Part shown: positions 19,328 through 29,540 of the stretch, piece after piece
How positions within the stretch are numbered: the first letter of the stretch is position 1
Layout of the letters: the number at the start of each line of letters is the position of its first letter
DNA from: Kluyvera cryocrescens NBRC 102467
GTDB lineage: Bacteria > Pseudomonadota > Gammaproteobacteria > Enterobacterales > Enterobacteriaceae
DNA length: 64,000 nt
Assembly: GCF_001571285.1 (NCBI RefSeq)
Contig: NZ_BCTM01000019.1
Span: forward strand, 1-64,000
Direction: 5' to 3'
The notes under the pieces: generated by a model
The model's database searches: none
The model's input: the letters and a program-made list of their open reading frames with translations, nothing else
What the model was told of the DNA's origin: nothing
Made by a program: the position numbers and the translations under genes

Positions 19328-22129
19328 TTAATCGACGTTCAGCGCGTCATTGACCAGATCTTGTTGTTGCTTCTGGTGAACAGACATATACCCTACCGCC
19401 GGCGAGGCGGAGGCTGGGCGACCTGCGTAACGCAGAGCGGCCCCAAATGGAATCACATCACGGAAATGATGCTGGCTGCAGTACCATGCACCCTGGTTAA
19501 GGGGCTCTTCCTGACACCAGACGAAATCATGTACGTGAGCAAATGGTTTCAATGCATCCTGTACTGCCTGGTGCGGGAACGGATACAGCTGTTCGATACG
19601 CACAATGGCAACATCTTTCTGGTCGTTTTTACGACGTTGTTCCAGCAGGTCGTAGTACACCTTGCCTGAACACAGTACCACGCGTTTCACGCCCTGCGGA
19701 TCCAGCTCATCGATCTCGCCGATGGCCGGCATGAAGGTGCCGTTTGCCAGTTCGTCGAGCGTTGAGACCGCCAGCGGGTGACGCAGCAGCGATTTCGGTG
19801 ACATGACCACCAGCGGACGGCGCATCCCGCGCAGCGCCTGACGACGCAGCATGTGATAAACCTGAGCCGGAGTCGACGGCACGCAAACCTGCATGTTCTG
19901 CTGAGCGCAAAGCTGCAGATAACGTTCCAGACGCGCGGAGGAGTGCTCCGGACCCTGCCCTTCATAACCGTGTGGCAGCAGCATCACCAGACCGCACATA
20001 CGGCCCCATTTCTGCTCACCGGAAGAGATGAACTGGTCAATAACAACCTGAGCGCCGTTGGCGAAGTCGCCGAACTGGGCTTCCCAGATGGTCAGCGTGC
20101 GCGGCTCAGCGGTCGCGTAACCGTATTCAAATGCCAGCACCGCTTCTTCAGACAGTACGGAGTCCCAGACCTTAAAGTCGCCCTGGCCGTTATGCACGTG
20201 CTGCAGCGGCGTGTAGGTCGAACCGTTAGACTGGTTATGGATAACCGCGTGACGGTGGAAGAAGGTCCCGCGACCGGCATCTTCGCCTGACAGACGAACC
20301 GGAACGCCCTCGTCCACCAGCGTGGCGTAGGCCAGGTTTTCTGCACCACCCCAATCGAACAGCTTCTCACCGGCGGCCATCGCCTGGCGGTCACCGTAGA
20401 TTTTCGCTACGCGAGACTGCATTTCAATGGCGTCAGGCACGGTGCTGATACGGTTAGCCAACTCCTGCAGGCGCTTCATGTCAACCTTGTTCGGGTAGCT
20501 TTCGTCCCATTCATGGTTGAGGTATGGAGACCAGGTGAAGGAATGCATGTTCATTGGACGCCACTCTTTCACCACGCATTCGCCCGCGTCCAGCGCGTCG
20601 CGATACAGGTTAACCATCTCGGTGGCATCTTCCAGCGTCGCCACTTTGTCGGCTTCCAGCTTGTCAGCATAGATTTTGCGCGGAGTAGGATGCTTTTTGA
20701 TTTTCTGGTACATCAGCGGCTGGGTTGCGCTTGGCTCGTCGGCTTCGTTGTGGCCGTGACGACGGTAGCAAACCAGATCGATGAACACATCGCGTTTAAA
20801 GGTATTACGGAAGTCCAGCGCCAGGCGGGTCACGAAAGCAACGGCTTCCGGGTCATCCGCGTTAACGTGGAAAATCGGCGCCATTACCATCTTACCGATA
20901 TCAGTACAGTATGGCGTTGAGCGTGCATCCAGTGGGTTCGAGGTGGTGAAGCCCACCTGGTTGTTGATAACGATACGCACGGTACCGCCCACTTCATAAC
21001 CACGCGCTTTGGACATGTTCAGGGTTTCCTGAACCACGCCCTGCCCGGTCACTGCAGCGTCACCATGAATGGTGATTGGCAGAACCTGGTTGATGCTCGG
21101 CTCATCCAAACGATCCAGACGCGCACGAACGGAACCAATAACCACTGGGCTTACAATTTCGAGGTGCGATGGGTTAAACGCCAGCGCCAGGTGAACCAGG
21201 CCACCCTCGGTTTCGATATCCGAAGAGAAGCCCATGTGGTACTTCACGTCACCGGTGCCGAGGTGTTCTTTATGCTTACCGGAGAATTCGTCGAACAGTT
21301 CCTGAGGCTGTTTACCCAGCACGTTAATCAGTACGTTCAGACGACCGCGGTGCGCCATACCCAGCACCACTTCACGCGTGCCGCTCTTACCCGCATGGCG
21401 GATCATCTCTTTGAGCATTGGCACCAGCGCATCGCCGCCTTCCAGCGAGAAGCGTTTCGCACCCGGGAATTTCGCGCCCAGGTAACGTTCTAGCCCTTCG
21501 GCCGCGGTCAGTTCGCTCAGGAAACGCGTTTTTTCTTCTGCGCTAAAGGTGGCATGGCCCGCTTCAAAACGCTGCTGAATCCAACGTTTTTCTTCGGTGT
21601 TGGTAATGTGCATGTATTCTGCGCCGATGTGACCACAGTAGGTCTGTTTCAGCGCGTCAATCAGCTCACCGAGCTTCATCGTCTCTTTGCCGATAGCAAA
21701 AGAACCGACGTTAAAGCTCTCCTGGAAGTCAGCTTCAGTCAGATCGTGGAAAGCGGGGTCTAAATCAGCCACTTTATCCTGCTGCCACAGTCCCAGCGGA
21801 TCGAGGATCGCATGCTGGTGACCACGGAAGCGATATGCGTTGATAAGCTGCAGGACTTTAACCTGCTTCGCATTCGTATCAGGGTCGGAAACGGAAGAAG
21901 AGTAACGCGAGGCGTCCTTCGCCAGACGACGGAAATAATCACGCGTTGTGGAATGGAGTTGATCCGGTTTGACTCCGGTACCAGGTAACTGCTGGAACGT
22001 CGAACGCCAGTTAGCGTCTACCGAGTCAGGATCGGTTAAGAAGTCTTCATAGAGCTGTTCTATCCAGCTCTGGTTTGAGCCAGAGAGGTAAGAAGAGTCC
22101 AACCAGGCTTTCAAAGCGCTGTTCTGCAT
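19328..22129 (-). CDS. sucA: 2-oxoglutarate dehydrogenase E1
   Basis: Thiamine-diphosphate E1 component that decarboxylates 2-oxoglutarate and passes the succinyl group to SucB. The 933-aa length is identical to E. coli. Visible motifs are LGMAHRGRLNVLINV and HMGFSSD in the N-terminal half, the ThDP motif GDAAVTGQGVV...INNQVGF, and LSGEDAGRGTFFHRHA in the pyrimidine-binding domain. The ATG is preceded by AAGGGA and immediately upstream by a stem-loop (22141-22156). Confidence 0.98.
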   Translation of the reverse strand: MQNSALKAWLDSSYLSGSNQSWIEQLYEDFLTDPDSVDANWRSTFQQLPGTGVKPDQLHSTTRDYFRRLAKDASRYSSSVSDPDTNAKQVKVLQLINAYRFRGHQHAILDPLGLWQQDKVADLDPAFHDLTEADFQESFNVGSFAIGKETMKLGELIDALKQTYCGHIGAEYMHITNTEEKRWIQQRFEAGHATFSAEEKTRFLSELTAAEGLERYLGAKFPGAKRFSLEGGDALVPMLKEMIRHAGKSGTREVVLGMAHRGRLNVLINVLGKQPQELFDEFSGKHKEHLGTGDVKYHMGFSSDIETEGGLVHLALAFNPSHLEIVSPVVIGSVRARLDRLDEPSINQVLPITIHGDAAVTGQGVVQETLNMSKARGYEVGGTVRIVINNQVGFTTSNPLDARSTPYCTDIGKMVMAPIFHVNADDPEAVAFVTRLALDFRNTFKRDVFIDLVCYRRHGHNEADEPSATQPLMYQKIKKHPTPRKIYADKLEADKVATLEDATEMVNLYRDALDAGECVVKEWRPMNMHSFTWSPYLNHEWDESYPNKVDMKRLQELANRISTVPDAIEMQSRVAKIYGDRQAMAAGEKLFDWGGAENLAYATLVDEGVPVRLSGEDAGRGTFFHRHAVIHNQSNGSTYTPLQHVHNGQGDFKVWDSVLSEEAVLAFEYGYATAEPRTLTIWEAQFGDFANGAQVVIDQFISSGEQKWGRMCGLVMLLPHGYEGQGPEHSSARLERYLQLCAQQNMQVCVPSTPAQVYHMLRRQALRGMRRPLVVMSPKSLLRHPLAVSTLDELANGTFMPAIGEIDELDPQGVKRVVLCSGKVYYDLLEQRRKNDQKDVAIVRIEQLYPFPHQAVQDALKPFAHVHDFVWCQEEPLNQGAWYCSQHHFRDVIPFGAALRYAGRPASASPAVGYMSVHQKQQQDLVNDALNVD

Positions 22130-22140
22130 CGTGATCCCTT

Positions 22141-22192
22141 AAGCATTTTTATGCTTACTTCGCCGTGGATACTACCACGCACACCGCTGTGC
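22141..22192 (-). other. Three small hairpins in the sucA leader
   Basis: Three consecutive inverted repeats lie just upstream of the sucA ribosome site: AAGCAT/ATGCTT (22141-22156), CGTGG/CCACG (22164-22179) and GCACA/TGTGC (22179-22192). The first abuts the AAGGGA site. They could shape the mRNA between sdhB and sucA; no function is known to me. Confidence 0.5.
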
Positions 22193-22247
22193 GTGCCGGG
22201 GTTCACCTGTTGCGGACTGTCGTGTCATCTGCGTCCGCTAAGGAACC

Positions 22248-22341
22248 TTTAAAAACTGTCTAATAATCTTCGTCGTTCTGGCTGCGGCTTGTCGCGCTAC
22301 AAACGTCTCGATTATTGCTCTCTAATTCATGGCAGTTTTTA
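22248..22341. repeat. 94-bp element with inverted ends, sdhB-sucA spacer
   Basis: The segment is bounded by TAAAAACTG and CAGTTTTTA, and just inside these by AATAATC and GATTATT, so the ends form an imperfect inverted repeat around a GC-richer centre. It has the shape of a small dispersed element but could equally be a processing hairpin. No coding potential is seen. Confidence 0.45.
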
Positions 22342-22356
22342 GAGGTTTCCTGCATA

Positions 22357-22378
22357 GCCGGGGAATCGCTTCCCCGGC
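22357..22378 (-). other. 9-bp stem-loop after sdhB
   Basis: GCCGGGGAA / TTCCCCGGC with a TCGC loop begins 12 nt after the sdhB stop codon. It lacks a following U run in the minus direction, so it more likely protects the sdh mRNA 3' end or attenuates read-through into suc than terminates outright. Confidence 0.6.
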
Positions 22379-22390
22379 AACCACTTCTAC

Positions 22391-23107
22391 TTACGCACTA
22401 CGTTGCAGCAGCATCGACTTAATATGGCCGATGGCACGCGTCGGGTTCAGCCCCTTAGGACATACACTGACGCAGTTCATGATGCTGTGGCAGCGGAATA
22501 CGCTGAAAGCGTCACTCAGCCCTTCCAGACGGCTTTCGGTTTCGGTATCGCGGCTGTCAATCAGGAAGCGATACGCGGCCAACAAGCCTGCCGGTCCGAC
22601 GAACTTATCCGGGTTCCACCAGAACGACGGACAAGAAGTAGAACAACATGCGCAAAGAATACACTCGTACAGACCATCGAGCTTCTCACGCTGCTCCGGC
22701 ATCTGCAGATGCTCACGAGCCGGAGGATTTTGCCCATTATTCAATAAGTAAGGCTTAATCTTCTCATATTGTGCATAGAATTGCCCCATGTCTACCACCA
22801 AATCGCGGATAACAGGCAGACCTGGCAGCGGACGGATAACAATTTTCTTGCCCGGCTGATTCAGCGCGGAGATCGGCGTGATGCACGCCAGACCATTTTT
22901 GCCGTTCATGTTCAGGCCATCGGAGCCACAAACCCCTTCACGGCAGGAACGACGGAACGACAGAGACGGATCTTTTTCTTTCAGCTGGATCAACGCATCC
23001 AGCAGCATCATGTCGCGACCTTCTTCCGCTTCGAGGGTGTAATCCTGCATACGCGGAGCATCGTCGACATCCGGGTTATAACGATAAACTGAAAACTCGA
23101 GTTTCAT
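22391..23107 (-). CDS. sdhB: Succinate dehydrogenase iron-sulfur subunit
   Basis: Subunit of complex II carrying the 2Fe-2S, 4Fe-4S and 3Fe-4S clusters that wire FAD in SdhA to ubiquinone in SdhCD; 238 aa as in E. coli. The plant-type ferredoxin domain holds CREGVCGSDGLNMNG, and the C-terminal domain has CILCACCSTSCPSFWW and CVSVCPKGLNP cluster motifs. It follows sdhA by 15 nt. Confidence 0.98.
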   Translation of the reverse strand: MKLEFSVYRYNPDVDDAPRMQDYTLEAEEGRDMMLLDALIQLKEKDPSLSFRRSCREGVCGSDGLNMNGKNGLACITPISALNQPGKKIVIRPLPGLPVIRDLVVDMGQFYAQYEKIKPYLLNNGQNPPAREHLQMPEQREKLDGLYECILCACCSTSCPSFWWNPDKFVGPAGLLAAYRFLIDSRDTETESRLEGLSDAFSVFRCHSIMNCVSVCPKGLNPTRAIGHIKSMLLQRSA

Positions 23108-23122
23108 ATTCCTGTCTCCGCA

Positions 23123-24889
23123 TTAGTAAGTACGAATCTTCGGCGGGAATGCCGGACGCAGTTTCGGTTCCATATTGACGCTACGACGCGTCATGGATTC
23201 CGACTCTGGCAGATACAGGGAATGGCACAGCCAGTTTTCATCATCACGGTCCGGGAAGTCGAAGCGACTATGCGCGCCACGGCTTTCGGTACGGAAGTTC
23301 GCAGACACCGCGGTGGCGTAAGCAGTTTCCATCAGGTTATCCAGCTCCAGGCACTCAACGCGCTGGGTGTTGAACTCGCTGGATGTGTCATCCAGACGGG
23401 CATTTTTCAGACGCTCGCGAATCGCTTTCAACTGCTCAAGCCCTTTCGCCATCGCATCACCTTCACGGAATACCGAGAAGTTATGCTGCATACATTCCTG
23501 CAGCGCTTTGCGAATTTCGACCGGGTCTTCGCCGTCACGGTTACCGTTCCAGCGGTTCAGACGTTCCAGAGAAGCGTCAATTTCTTCTTCGGTGGCGTCA
23601 CGCAGTACGCCCTGTTCAGCGATAGATTCCTGCAGATGCAGACCCACCGCACGACCGAAGACCACCAGATCCAGCAGCGAGTTGCCGCCCAGACGGTTCG
23701 CACCGTGTACCGATACGCAGGCGATTTCGCCCACTGCGAACAGCCCCGGAATCACCACGTCTTCACCCTGCTCGTTCACGGTCAGTGCCTGGCCGCTCAC
23801 TTTGGTCGGAATACCGCCCATCATGTAGTGGCAGGTTGGGATAACCGGAATTGGCTCTTTCACTGGGTCAACGTGCGCAAAGGTGCGGGAAAGTTCGAGG
23901 ATACCCGGCAGACGGGACTCGAGAACTTCTTTACCCAGGTGGTCAAGCTTCAGCTTCGCATGCGGGCCCCATGGGCCATCGCAACCGCGGCCTTCACGGA
24001 TTTCGATCATGATGGAACGCGCCACCACGTCACGGCCCGCCAGGTCTTTCGCATTCGGGGCATAACGCTCCATAAAGCGTTCGCCGTGTTTGTTCAGCAG
24101 GTAGCCACCTTCACCACGACAGCCTTCTGTTACCAGAACACCCGCGCCGGCGATCCCGGTTGGGTGGAACTGCCACATTTCCATATCCTGCACCGGCACA
24201 CCAGCGCGGATAGCCATACCTACGCCGTCACCGGTGTTGATGTGGGCGTTGGTAGTGGACTGATAAATACGGCCAGCACCGCCGGTTGCCAGCACGGTTG
24301 CGCGGGCTTTGAAGTAAACCACTTCGCCGGTTTCGATACACAGCGCAGTACAACCTACGACCGCGCCATCGGCGTTTTTCACCAGATCCAGCGCATACCA
24401 CTCGGAGAAGATCGTGGTGTGGTTTTTCAGGTTTTGCTGATACAGGGTGTGCAACAGCGCGTGGCCGGTACGGTCAGCTGCCGCTGCGGTACGTGCCGCC
24501 TGCTCGCCGCCGAAGTTCTTCGACTGGCCGCCAAACGGACGTTGATAGATGGTGCCATTGTCCAGACGGGAGAATGGCAGGCCCATATGGTCCAGTTCCA
24601 GAATCGCTTCCGGACCGGTTTTACACATATATTCGATAGCGTCCTGGTCACCGATGTAGTCCGACCCTTTTACGGTGTCGTACATGTGCCATTCCCAGTT
24701 ATCTTCATGGGTATTACCGAGCGCGACGGTGATACCACCCTGCGCAGACACGGTATGGGAACGGGTCGGGAACACTTTAGACAGCAGCGCACAGCTCTGG
24801 CCGCTTTGGGAAATTTGCAGCGCCGCGCGCATACCTGCGCCACCGGCACCAATCACAACAGCATCAAATTCTCTGACTGGCAGTTTCAT
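23123..24889 (-). CDS. sdhA: Succinate dehydrogenase flavoprotein subunit
   Basis: Catalytic FAD subunit of complex II, oxidising succinate to fumarate at the cytoplasmic face. The start MKLPVREF gives 588 aa, the family length, and its ATG shares a base with the sdhD stop (TGATG). The dinucleotide fold GAGGAGMRA is at residues 14-22 and the covalent FAD attachment residue is His45 ([12 protein letters not shown]). [16 protein letters not shown] and [12 protein letters not shown] are the remaining family signatures. Confidence 0.98.
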   Translation of the reverse strand: MKLPVREFDAVVIGAGGAGMRAALQISQSGQSCALLSKVFPTRSHTVSAQGGITVALGNTHEDNWEWHMYDTVKGSDYIGDQDAIEYMCKTGPEAILELDHMGLPFSRLDNGTIYQRPFGGQSKNFGGEQAARTAAAADRTGHALLHTLYQQNLKNHTTIFSEWYALDLVKNADGAVVGCTALCIETGEVVYFKARATVLATGGAGRIYQSTTNAHINTGDGVGMAIRAGVPVQDMEMWQFHPTGIAGAGVLVTEGCRGEGGYLLNKHGERFMERYAPNAKDLAGRDVVARSIMIEIREGRGCDGPWGPHAKLKLDHLGKEVLESRLPGILELSRTFAHVDPVKEPIPVIPTCHYMMGGIPTKVSGQALTVNEQGEDVVIPGLFAVGEIACVSVHGANRLGGNSLLDLVVFGRAVGLHLQESIAEQGVLRDATEEEIDASLERLNRWNGNRDGEDPVEIRKALQECMQHNFSVFREGDAMAKGLEQLKAIRERLKNARLDDTSSEFNTQRVECLELDNLMETAYATAVSANFRTESRGAHSRFDFPDRDDENWLCHSLYLPESESMTRRSVNMEPKLRPAFPPKIRTY

Positions 24890-25236
24890 CACACACCCCA
24901 CACCACAACAAATCCATAGATAACGTAAACCAGCAGCGCAACAACAATAACCAGTTGCAGCGTCAGGCGCAGAGCCAGAGGTTTAACGTAGTCGGTTAAC
25001 ACCTGCCACATGCCAATCCAGGCATGAATCAAGATCGAGAACAGGGCCAGCAAGGTGAATACTTTGGTGAACGCAGAGGCAAAGAAACCACTCCAGACTT
25101 CCCACGTGACGTCCCCCGTTACCGCGAAGAAGCCAACCATGTAGATAATGTAGAGCGTCAGAACGATGGCGGTAGCGCGGACCAGGATGAAGTCATGTAC
25201 GCCGTTGCGTCCTAATGCTGAGGCGTTGCTTACCAT
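24889..25236 (-). CDS. sdhD: Succinate dehydrogenase membrane anchor SdhD
   Basis: Cytochrome b556 membrane anchor subunit of 115 aa with three helices (about 15-38, 52-78, 88-112). With SdhC it holds heme b and the quinone site. Its start lies inside sdhC (7-nt overlap) and its stop overlaps the sdhA start. In E. coli the sdhD translation start is the pairing target of the iron-responsive sRNA RyhB; the start region here (GTAAGCAACGCC) is the same as I recall for E. coli. Confidence 0.96.
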   Translation of the reverse strand: MVSNASALGRNGVHDFILVRATAIVLTLYIIYMVGFFAVTGDVTWEVWSGFFASAFTKVFTLLALFSILIHAWIGMWQVLTDYVKPLALRLTLQLVIVVALLVYVIYGFVVVWGV

Positions 25237-25619
25237 ACGAGGACTCCTGCAAGAATTGAAAGCACGACAGTAATAACAAAAGAAATTTTCGCGGAGCGCT
25301 TACCGGCTTCGAGGGTTTCTTCCAGATAACCGAAATCCATTAACACATGACGGATACCGACCACGGCGTGATACGCCAGCGCCGTCAGGATGCCCCACAT
25401 GATGAATTTGGCGAAGAAGCTGCCCATGATGGATGAAGCGGTTTGGAAGCCTTCCGGAGAAGAGAGACTGGTGCCCAGCAGCCACAGCAGAATACCGACC
25501 GCCACAAACGTGATCACACCGGATACGCGATGGAGAATGGACGCTATCGCTGTTATAGGGAACCGGATTGTTGTCAAATCCAGATTGACAGGTCTTTGTT
25601 TTTTCACATTTCTTATCAT
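25230..25619 (-). CDS. sdhC: Succinate dehydrogenase cytochrome b556 SdhC
   Basis: Large membrane anchor of complex II, 129 aa when started at [11 protein letters not shown] as in E. coli; the open frame extends five codons upstream. Quinone-site Ser27 and Arg31 ([10 protein letters not shown]) and the heme ligand His84 (LAYHAVVG) are present. Three membrane helices are visible. It is the first gene of the sdhCDAB-sucABCD operon. Confidence 0.97.
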   Translation of the reverse strand: MIRNVKKQRPVNLDLTTIRFPITAIASILHRVSGVITFVAVGILLWLLGTSLSSPEGFQTASSIMGSFFAKFIMWGILTALAYHAVVGIRHVLMDFGYLEETLEAGKRSAKISFVITVVLSILAGVLVW

Positions 25620-26271
25620 GAATAACGCCCACATGCTGTTCTTATTATTTCCTTCCTCCGGTCCGCAGGCGGGTCAAGCAGCGTCCTTTCTATAACTTCG
25701 CGTCATGTAAAAATCTGCTCACAGATGCTAAAACGACACGTTGCAACGCTGGGTGGCTCGGGATTGCAGGGTATTCCGGAGACCTGGCGGCAGTATAGGC
25801 CGTTCACAAAATCATTACAATTAACCTACATATAGTTTGTCCGGTTTTATGCAGAACAGTGATCATGCTCACGATTAAAACAATTTTTTAAAAATTAACC
25901 ACGTGATTTGACAAATATTAAACATTATTGTTACAACCATTACCTGTAAAAGCATATAATGCTCAAAAGTTATGGGGTCACTCTTTCACCTGATAATAAG
26001 TTATGTAACAGTGTGATGGAGTTGACCTAACCTATCAGGACAGTTATTAGTGTTGTTCAGGTTTGAATCATCGGATTGCTAAGACCCTGATTTGCTGTTG
26101 TTTCACTGTAGATTAGACGTGCACCGTCAAGCGCCCTTTGCTCTGTACCCTTGCTTTATTTCTTCAACAGAGCCGTGAGCCAAATAACAAACAGGCAACG
26201 TCGAAATATGTTTTGAATTGCAAATCCGGCATCCAGCAGTCTTAAGCAAAAAGGCGCTAAGGAGACCGTAA
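25620..26271. promoter_or_regulatory. sdhC-gltA divergent promoter region
   Basis: A 652-bp AT-rich spacer with no gene separates the two divergent TCA genes. On the sdhC side are two GTTAATT elements read on the minus strand (25819-25825 and 25893-25899), candidates for ArcA-P repression, and a CRP-type site (25858-25873). The gltA-proximal half carries the citrate synthase leader and a clear AAGGAGA ribosome site. In E. coli both promoters are controlled by ArcA and carbon source. Confidence 0.65.
25858..25873. promoter_or_regulatory. CRP site upstream of sdhC
   Basis: AGTGATCATGCTCACG matches TGTGA-N6-TCACA at eight of ten core positions. It is about 240 bp upstream of the sdhC start, in line with known cAMP-CRP activation of sdh in E. 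coli. Confidence 0.6.
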
Positions 26272-27555
26272 ATGGCTGATACTAAGGCAAAAATCACTGT
26301 AACCGGTGAAAATGCTATTGAACTTGATGTGCTAAAAGGTACGCTCGGTCAGGATGTTATTGATATCCGTAGTCTTGGTTCGAAAGGCATTTTTACATTT
26401 GACCCTGGTTTTACCTCCACCGCATCTTGTGAATCTAAAATCACTTTTATTGATGGTGATGAAGGGATCCTGTTGCACCGTGGCTTCCCGATTGACCAAC
26501 TCGCCACCGAGTCTAACTACCTCGAAGTCTGCTACATCCTGCTGTACGGTGAAAAACCTTCTCAGGCTGAATTCGACGAGTTCACCACTACCGTCACTCG
26601 CCACACCATGATCCACGAGCAGATTACCCGTCTGTTCCACGCGTTCCGCCGCGACTCTCACCCAATGGCGGTGATGTGCGGTATTACCGGCGCACTGGCG
26701 GCGTTCTATCACGACTCGCTGGACGTGAATAACCCACGTCATCGTGAAATTGCCGCTTTCCGTCTGCTGTCAAAAATGCCAACCATGGCAGCGATGTGTT
26801 ACAAATATTCTATCGGTCAGCCGTTCGTCTACCCACGTAACGACCTCTCCTATGCCGGTAACTTCCTGCGCATGATGTTTGCCACCCCTTGTGAAGAGTA
26901 TGTGGTCAACCCTGTGCTGGAACGCGCTATGGACCGTATTCTGATCCTGCACGCTGACCACGAACAGAACGCATCAACCTCGACCGTTCGCACCGCGGGT
27001 TCTTCCGGCGCTAACCCATTCGCTTGTATCGCGGCCGGCATCGCTTCACTGTGGGGGCCTGCACACGGCGGCGCCAACGAAGCGGCACTGAAGATGCTCG
27101 AAGAGATCAGCTCCGTTAAGCACATCCCTGAATTTGTCCGCCGTGCGAAAGACAAGAATGATTCTTTCCGCCTGATGGGCTTTGGCCACCGCGTGTACAA
27201 GAACTACGACCCGCGCGCCACCGTGATGCGTGAAACCTGCCATGAAGTACTGCGTGAACTGGGTTCAAAAGACGATCTGCTGGAAGTGGCAATGGAGCTT
27301 GAGCACATCGCGCTGAACGATCCGTACTTTATCGAGAAGAAACTGTACCCGAACGTCGACTTCTACTCCGGTATCATCCTGAAAGCGATGGGCATTCCGT
27401 CTACCATGTTCACCGTGATCTTCGCGATGGCGCGTACCATTGGCTGGATTGCGCACTGGAATGAAATGCACACCGACGGCATGAAAATTGCGCGTCCTCG
27501 TCAGCTTTACACCGGCTACGAGCAGCGTGACTTCAAATCAGACCTCAAGAAATAA
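26272..27555 (+). CDS. gltA: Citrate synthase (type II, NADH-sensitive)
   Basis: Condenses acetyl-CoA and oxaloacetate, the entry step of the TCA cycle. The 427-aa length and N-terminal regulatory domain are those of the hexameric, NADH-inhibited Gram-negative enzyme. Catalytic motifs are [12 protein letters not shown] (His), [13 protein letters not shown] (His) and NVDFYSG (Asp). It is transcribed alone, away from sdhC, and ends at a strong terminator. Confidence 0.98.
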   Translation: MADTKAKITVTGENAIELDVLKGTLGQDVIDIRSLGSKGIFTFDPGFTSTASCESKITFIDGDEGILLHRGFPIDQLATESNYLEVCYILLYGEKPSQAEFDEFTTTVTRHTMIHEQITRLFHAFRRDSHPMAVMCGITGALAAFYHDSLDVNNPRHREIAAFRLLSKMPTMAAMCYKYSIGQPFVYPRNDLSYAGNFLRMMFATPCEEYVVNPVLERAMDRILILHADHEQNASTSTVRTAGSSGANPFACIAAGIASLWGPAHGGANEAALKMLEEISSVKHIPEFVRRAKDKNDSFRLMGFGHRVYKNYDPRATVMRETCHEVLRELGSKDDLLEVAMELEHIALNDPYFIEKKLYPNVDFYSGIILKAMGIPSTMFTVIFAMARTIGWIAHWNEMHTDGMKIARPRQLYTGYEQRDFKSDLKK

Positions 27556-27571
27556 GCGAGAGTTTGAGAAT

Positions 27572-27599
27572 AAAAAAAGCGCCTGCGGGCGCTTTTTTT
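27572..27599 (+). terminator. Bidirectional terminator gltA/nei
   Basis: AAAAAAAGCGCC-TGCG-GGCGCTTTTTTT is a GC stem flanked by A and T runs, so it can terminate gltA on the plus strand and nei on the minus strand. Confidence 0.92.
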
Positions 27600-27631
27600 A
27601 TAGCCGGAGCCAGGCAAACTGGCTCATCAAC

Positions 27632-28423
27632 TTAATGCTGGCAGCCAGGACACCAATAAAACGGACGCGAAGCAAGCAGGGTCCGCTCAATGCGTGTGCC
27701 GCATCGTTCACAAGGTTCGCCATCACGATGGAAAACCTTAAAGCGAAACAGTGCGCCGTGGTGTTTATTGTCATCCACCTGCCCACGCGTGTGATAGGAC
27801 AGCCTTGGGATCTCCAGCAGCGCCTGCGCCAGCGCATCGAGCTGCGCATCACTTAGTTGTGACGCTTTATGGTCGCCGGTAAGCCCAACCTGCCAGAGGA
27901 TCTCAACGCGTAAATAGTTACCAAGCCCGGCCAAAAATGCCTGATCCAAAAACAGCCCGGAGAACTGCCGGTTACAAAACTTCGTCGACAGCAGTCGCTC
28001 TTTAACTTTTCGTGGCGTTAGCGTCATATCGAGCACGTCAGGCCCCACGCGCAGTAAAAATGGATGCGTCTTCAGCTGTTCTGGCGTCAGCATTTCGATA
28101 TCCGATGCGCTATACAACAGGATCGTGTTATCCGCCGTTTCGAGCTTTACCCGCAGAACTCGCCTGGTCTCTGGTGTATCCCCGGTCTTCACCACGCGCC
28201 AAACGCCGTACAGCTGATTATGGCTATACAACGTCAATCCCCCAGAAAAGTGGGTGAGCAGCGCTTTGCCACGCGTTTCAACCTGGGTGACGTGTTGCCC
28301 AATAAGCGCAGACGCATAGGTTTTTAATTCGGGAAAAGCGAACCAAACGTCGGTGAGCGGTTTGTTTTTGATAGCCACTTCCAGGCTGTCCGCTGCGCGG
28401 CGAATTTCCGGGCCTTCAGGCAT
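27632..28423 (-). CDS. nei: Endonuclease VIII (Nei)
   Basis: DNA glycosylase/AP lyase that removes oxidised pyrimidines in base-excision repair. The mature N terminus PEGPE supplies the catalytic Pro and Glu; [10 protein letters not shown] contains the conserved Lys; the helix-two-turn-helix region includes [13 protein letters not shown]; the C-terminal zinc finger reads [11 protein letters not shown]...YWCPGCQH. Length 263 aa equals E. coli Nei. Confidence 0.97.
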   Translation of the reverse strand: MPEGPEIRRAADSLEVAIKNKPLTDVWFAFPELKTYASALIGQHVTQVETRGKALLTHFSGGLTLYSHNQLYGVWRVVKTGDTPETRRVLRVKLETADNTILLYSASDIEMLTPEQLKTHPFLLRVGPDVLDMTLTPRKVKERLLSTKFCNRQFSGLFLDQAFLAGLGNYLRVEILWQVGLTGDHKASQLSDAQLDALAQALLEIPRLSYHTRGQVDDNKHHGALFRFKVFHRDGEPCERCGTRIERTLLASRPFYWCPGCQH

Positions 28424-28500
28424 GCTCGTGTCCTTAATCAGTCAAAACGCCAACTATCCTGAGCGCCTCAGCCGAGGTTAGCAAGCGTAATGATGCACGA

Positions 28501-29376
28501 TCAGGTACGACAAACCGTAAACTCAAAGGTGCGAAATGGTGAGTTGTTATCCTCCAGCAATAGCTTTGCGCCCTGGAAGTGATTTTTGGCGACAAACGGC
28601 GTCCTCAATACGCCTAATGCCCCTTTCCAGGCACCGTTCCATTCCAGGTACATAATTAAATATGAAGCAGTTAACTGTTCCCATGAAGAAAACTGCTGTT
28701 GAATAAGATCACCAATGATATTAAGAAACCCTCTTGCTTCACGCTCATCAATATAACCAACTGAAAACCCTATTCGTGTCAACCATGAGGCTCTGACCAG
28801 ATCAAAACCGGTTATTGGGCAAGTATCAACATTTTGAAACGGCAATCCCTGCTGCTGCAAAAAATCAATATATCGTTCCTTCGCCGCCACGGAGTTAAGG
28901 TAAAAGCGAGAAAAATCAATTGAATTATTTATCAATTTTCTAATGACTTTGCGTAGCTTGCGGTCATTATCAATATCCCACACTGTATTCATTAACAGCC
29001 GCGCTTCTTTTATATCTTCCTGATTCGTTAAATCCAGTTGTTCAAGTGAATTGATGTAGCTAATTGAGGTTGGGTAACGGCCCGTATCGCCAATCAGAAA
29101 GAGTGACTCTGCGCAGGCTGCACGTTGTTCACCGGCTGATTTCAGCGGATAGCAGGGTTGAGTATTATAAAGCTGACCAATGACAAACTCGTGGAGTTCT
29201 TTACTCCGGGACGACGCACACACATGAAGGACTAAAGAAAACGCCGCCCACGCCATGAGTCCCCACGTGAGAACATGAAATATAAAATGATTATTTATTA
29301 GATGGAATCGCGCCTGTGCAATGCCACCGATAATTAATATAACAATTGGCCACGCAATTTTACGCACCATAAACAT
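28501..29376 (-). CDS. DUF1266 membrane-anchored protein
   Basis: Protein of 291 aa with two N-terminal hydrophobic helices (about 7-24 and 31-51) and a cytoplasmic body. The C-terminal part has the DUF1266 signature: GFDLVRASWLTRIGFSVGY, then IDEREA, then SSWEQLTASYLI, as in E. coli YbeR/YbeU-type proteins. No catalytic function is known for the family. It occupies the position of abrB in E. coli K-12, between nei and pxpA. The gene and its flanks are visibly richer in A+T than neighbouring genes, suggesting horizontal acquisition. It appears monocistronic; no clear terminator is seen after it. Confidence 0.75.
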   Translation of the reverse strand: MFMVRKIAWPIVILIIGGIAQARFHLINNHFIFHVLTWGLMAWAAFSLVLHVCASSRSKELHEFVIGQLYNTQPCYPLKSAGEQRAACAESLFLIGDTGRYPTSISYINSLEQLDLTNQEDIKEARLLMNTVWDIDNDRKLRKVIRKLINNSIDFSRFYLNSVAAKERYIDFLQQQGLPFQNVDTCPITGFDLVRASWLTRIGFSVGYIDEREARGFLNIIGDLIQQQFSSWEQLTASYLIMYLEWNGAWKGALGVLRTPFVAKNHFQGAKLLLEDNNSPFRTFEFTVCRT

Positions 29377-29540
29377 CCATCCCTGGTTAATGTGAAGTAA
29401 CAGCTAACCTCATGCCAGCCAATTCATACTCAACGAATGTAAGCACAACCGGCTCGACTACGCCAGCGGAGAGTTTTACGTCAATTTCAAATAGGAATAA
29501 ATTAACTATTTAAAAGATATATACCGACACGAAACATATA

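Noticed and set aside
17986-19353. 455-codon frame antisense to sucB
   Set aside because: Complement artefact of sucB; no start signals and no known domain.
23222-24919. 565-codon frame antisense to sdhA
   Set aside because: Composition (His/Thr/Gln/Val-rich) and exact confinement to the sdhA gene show it is a complement artefact.
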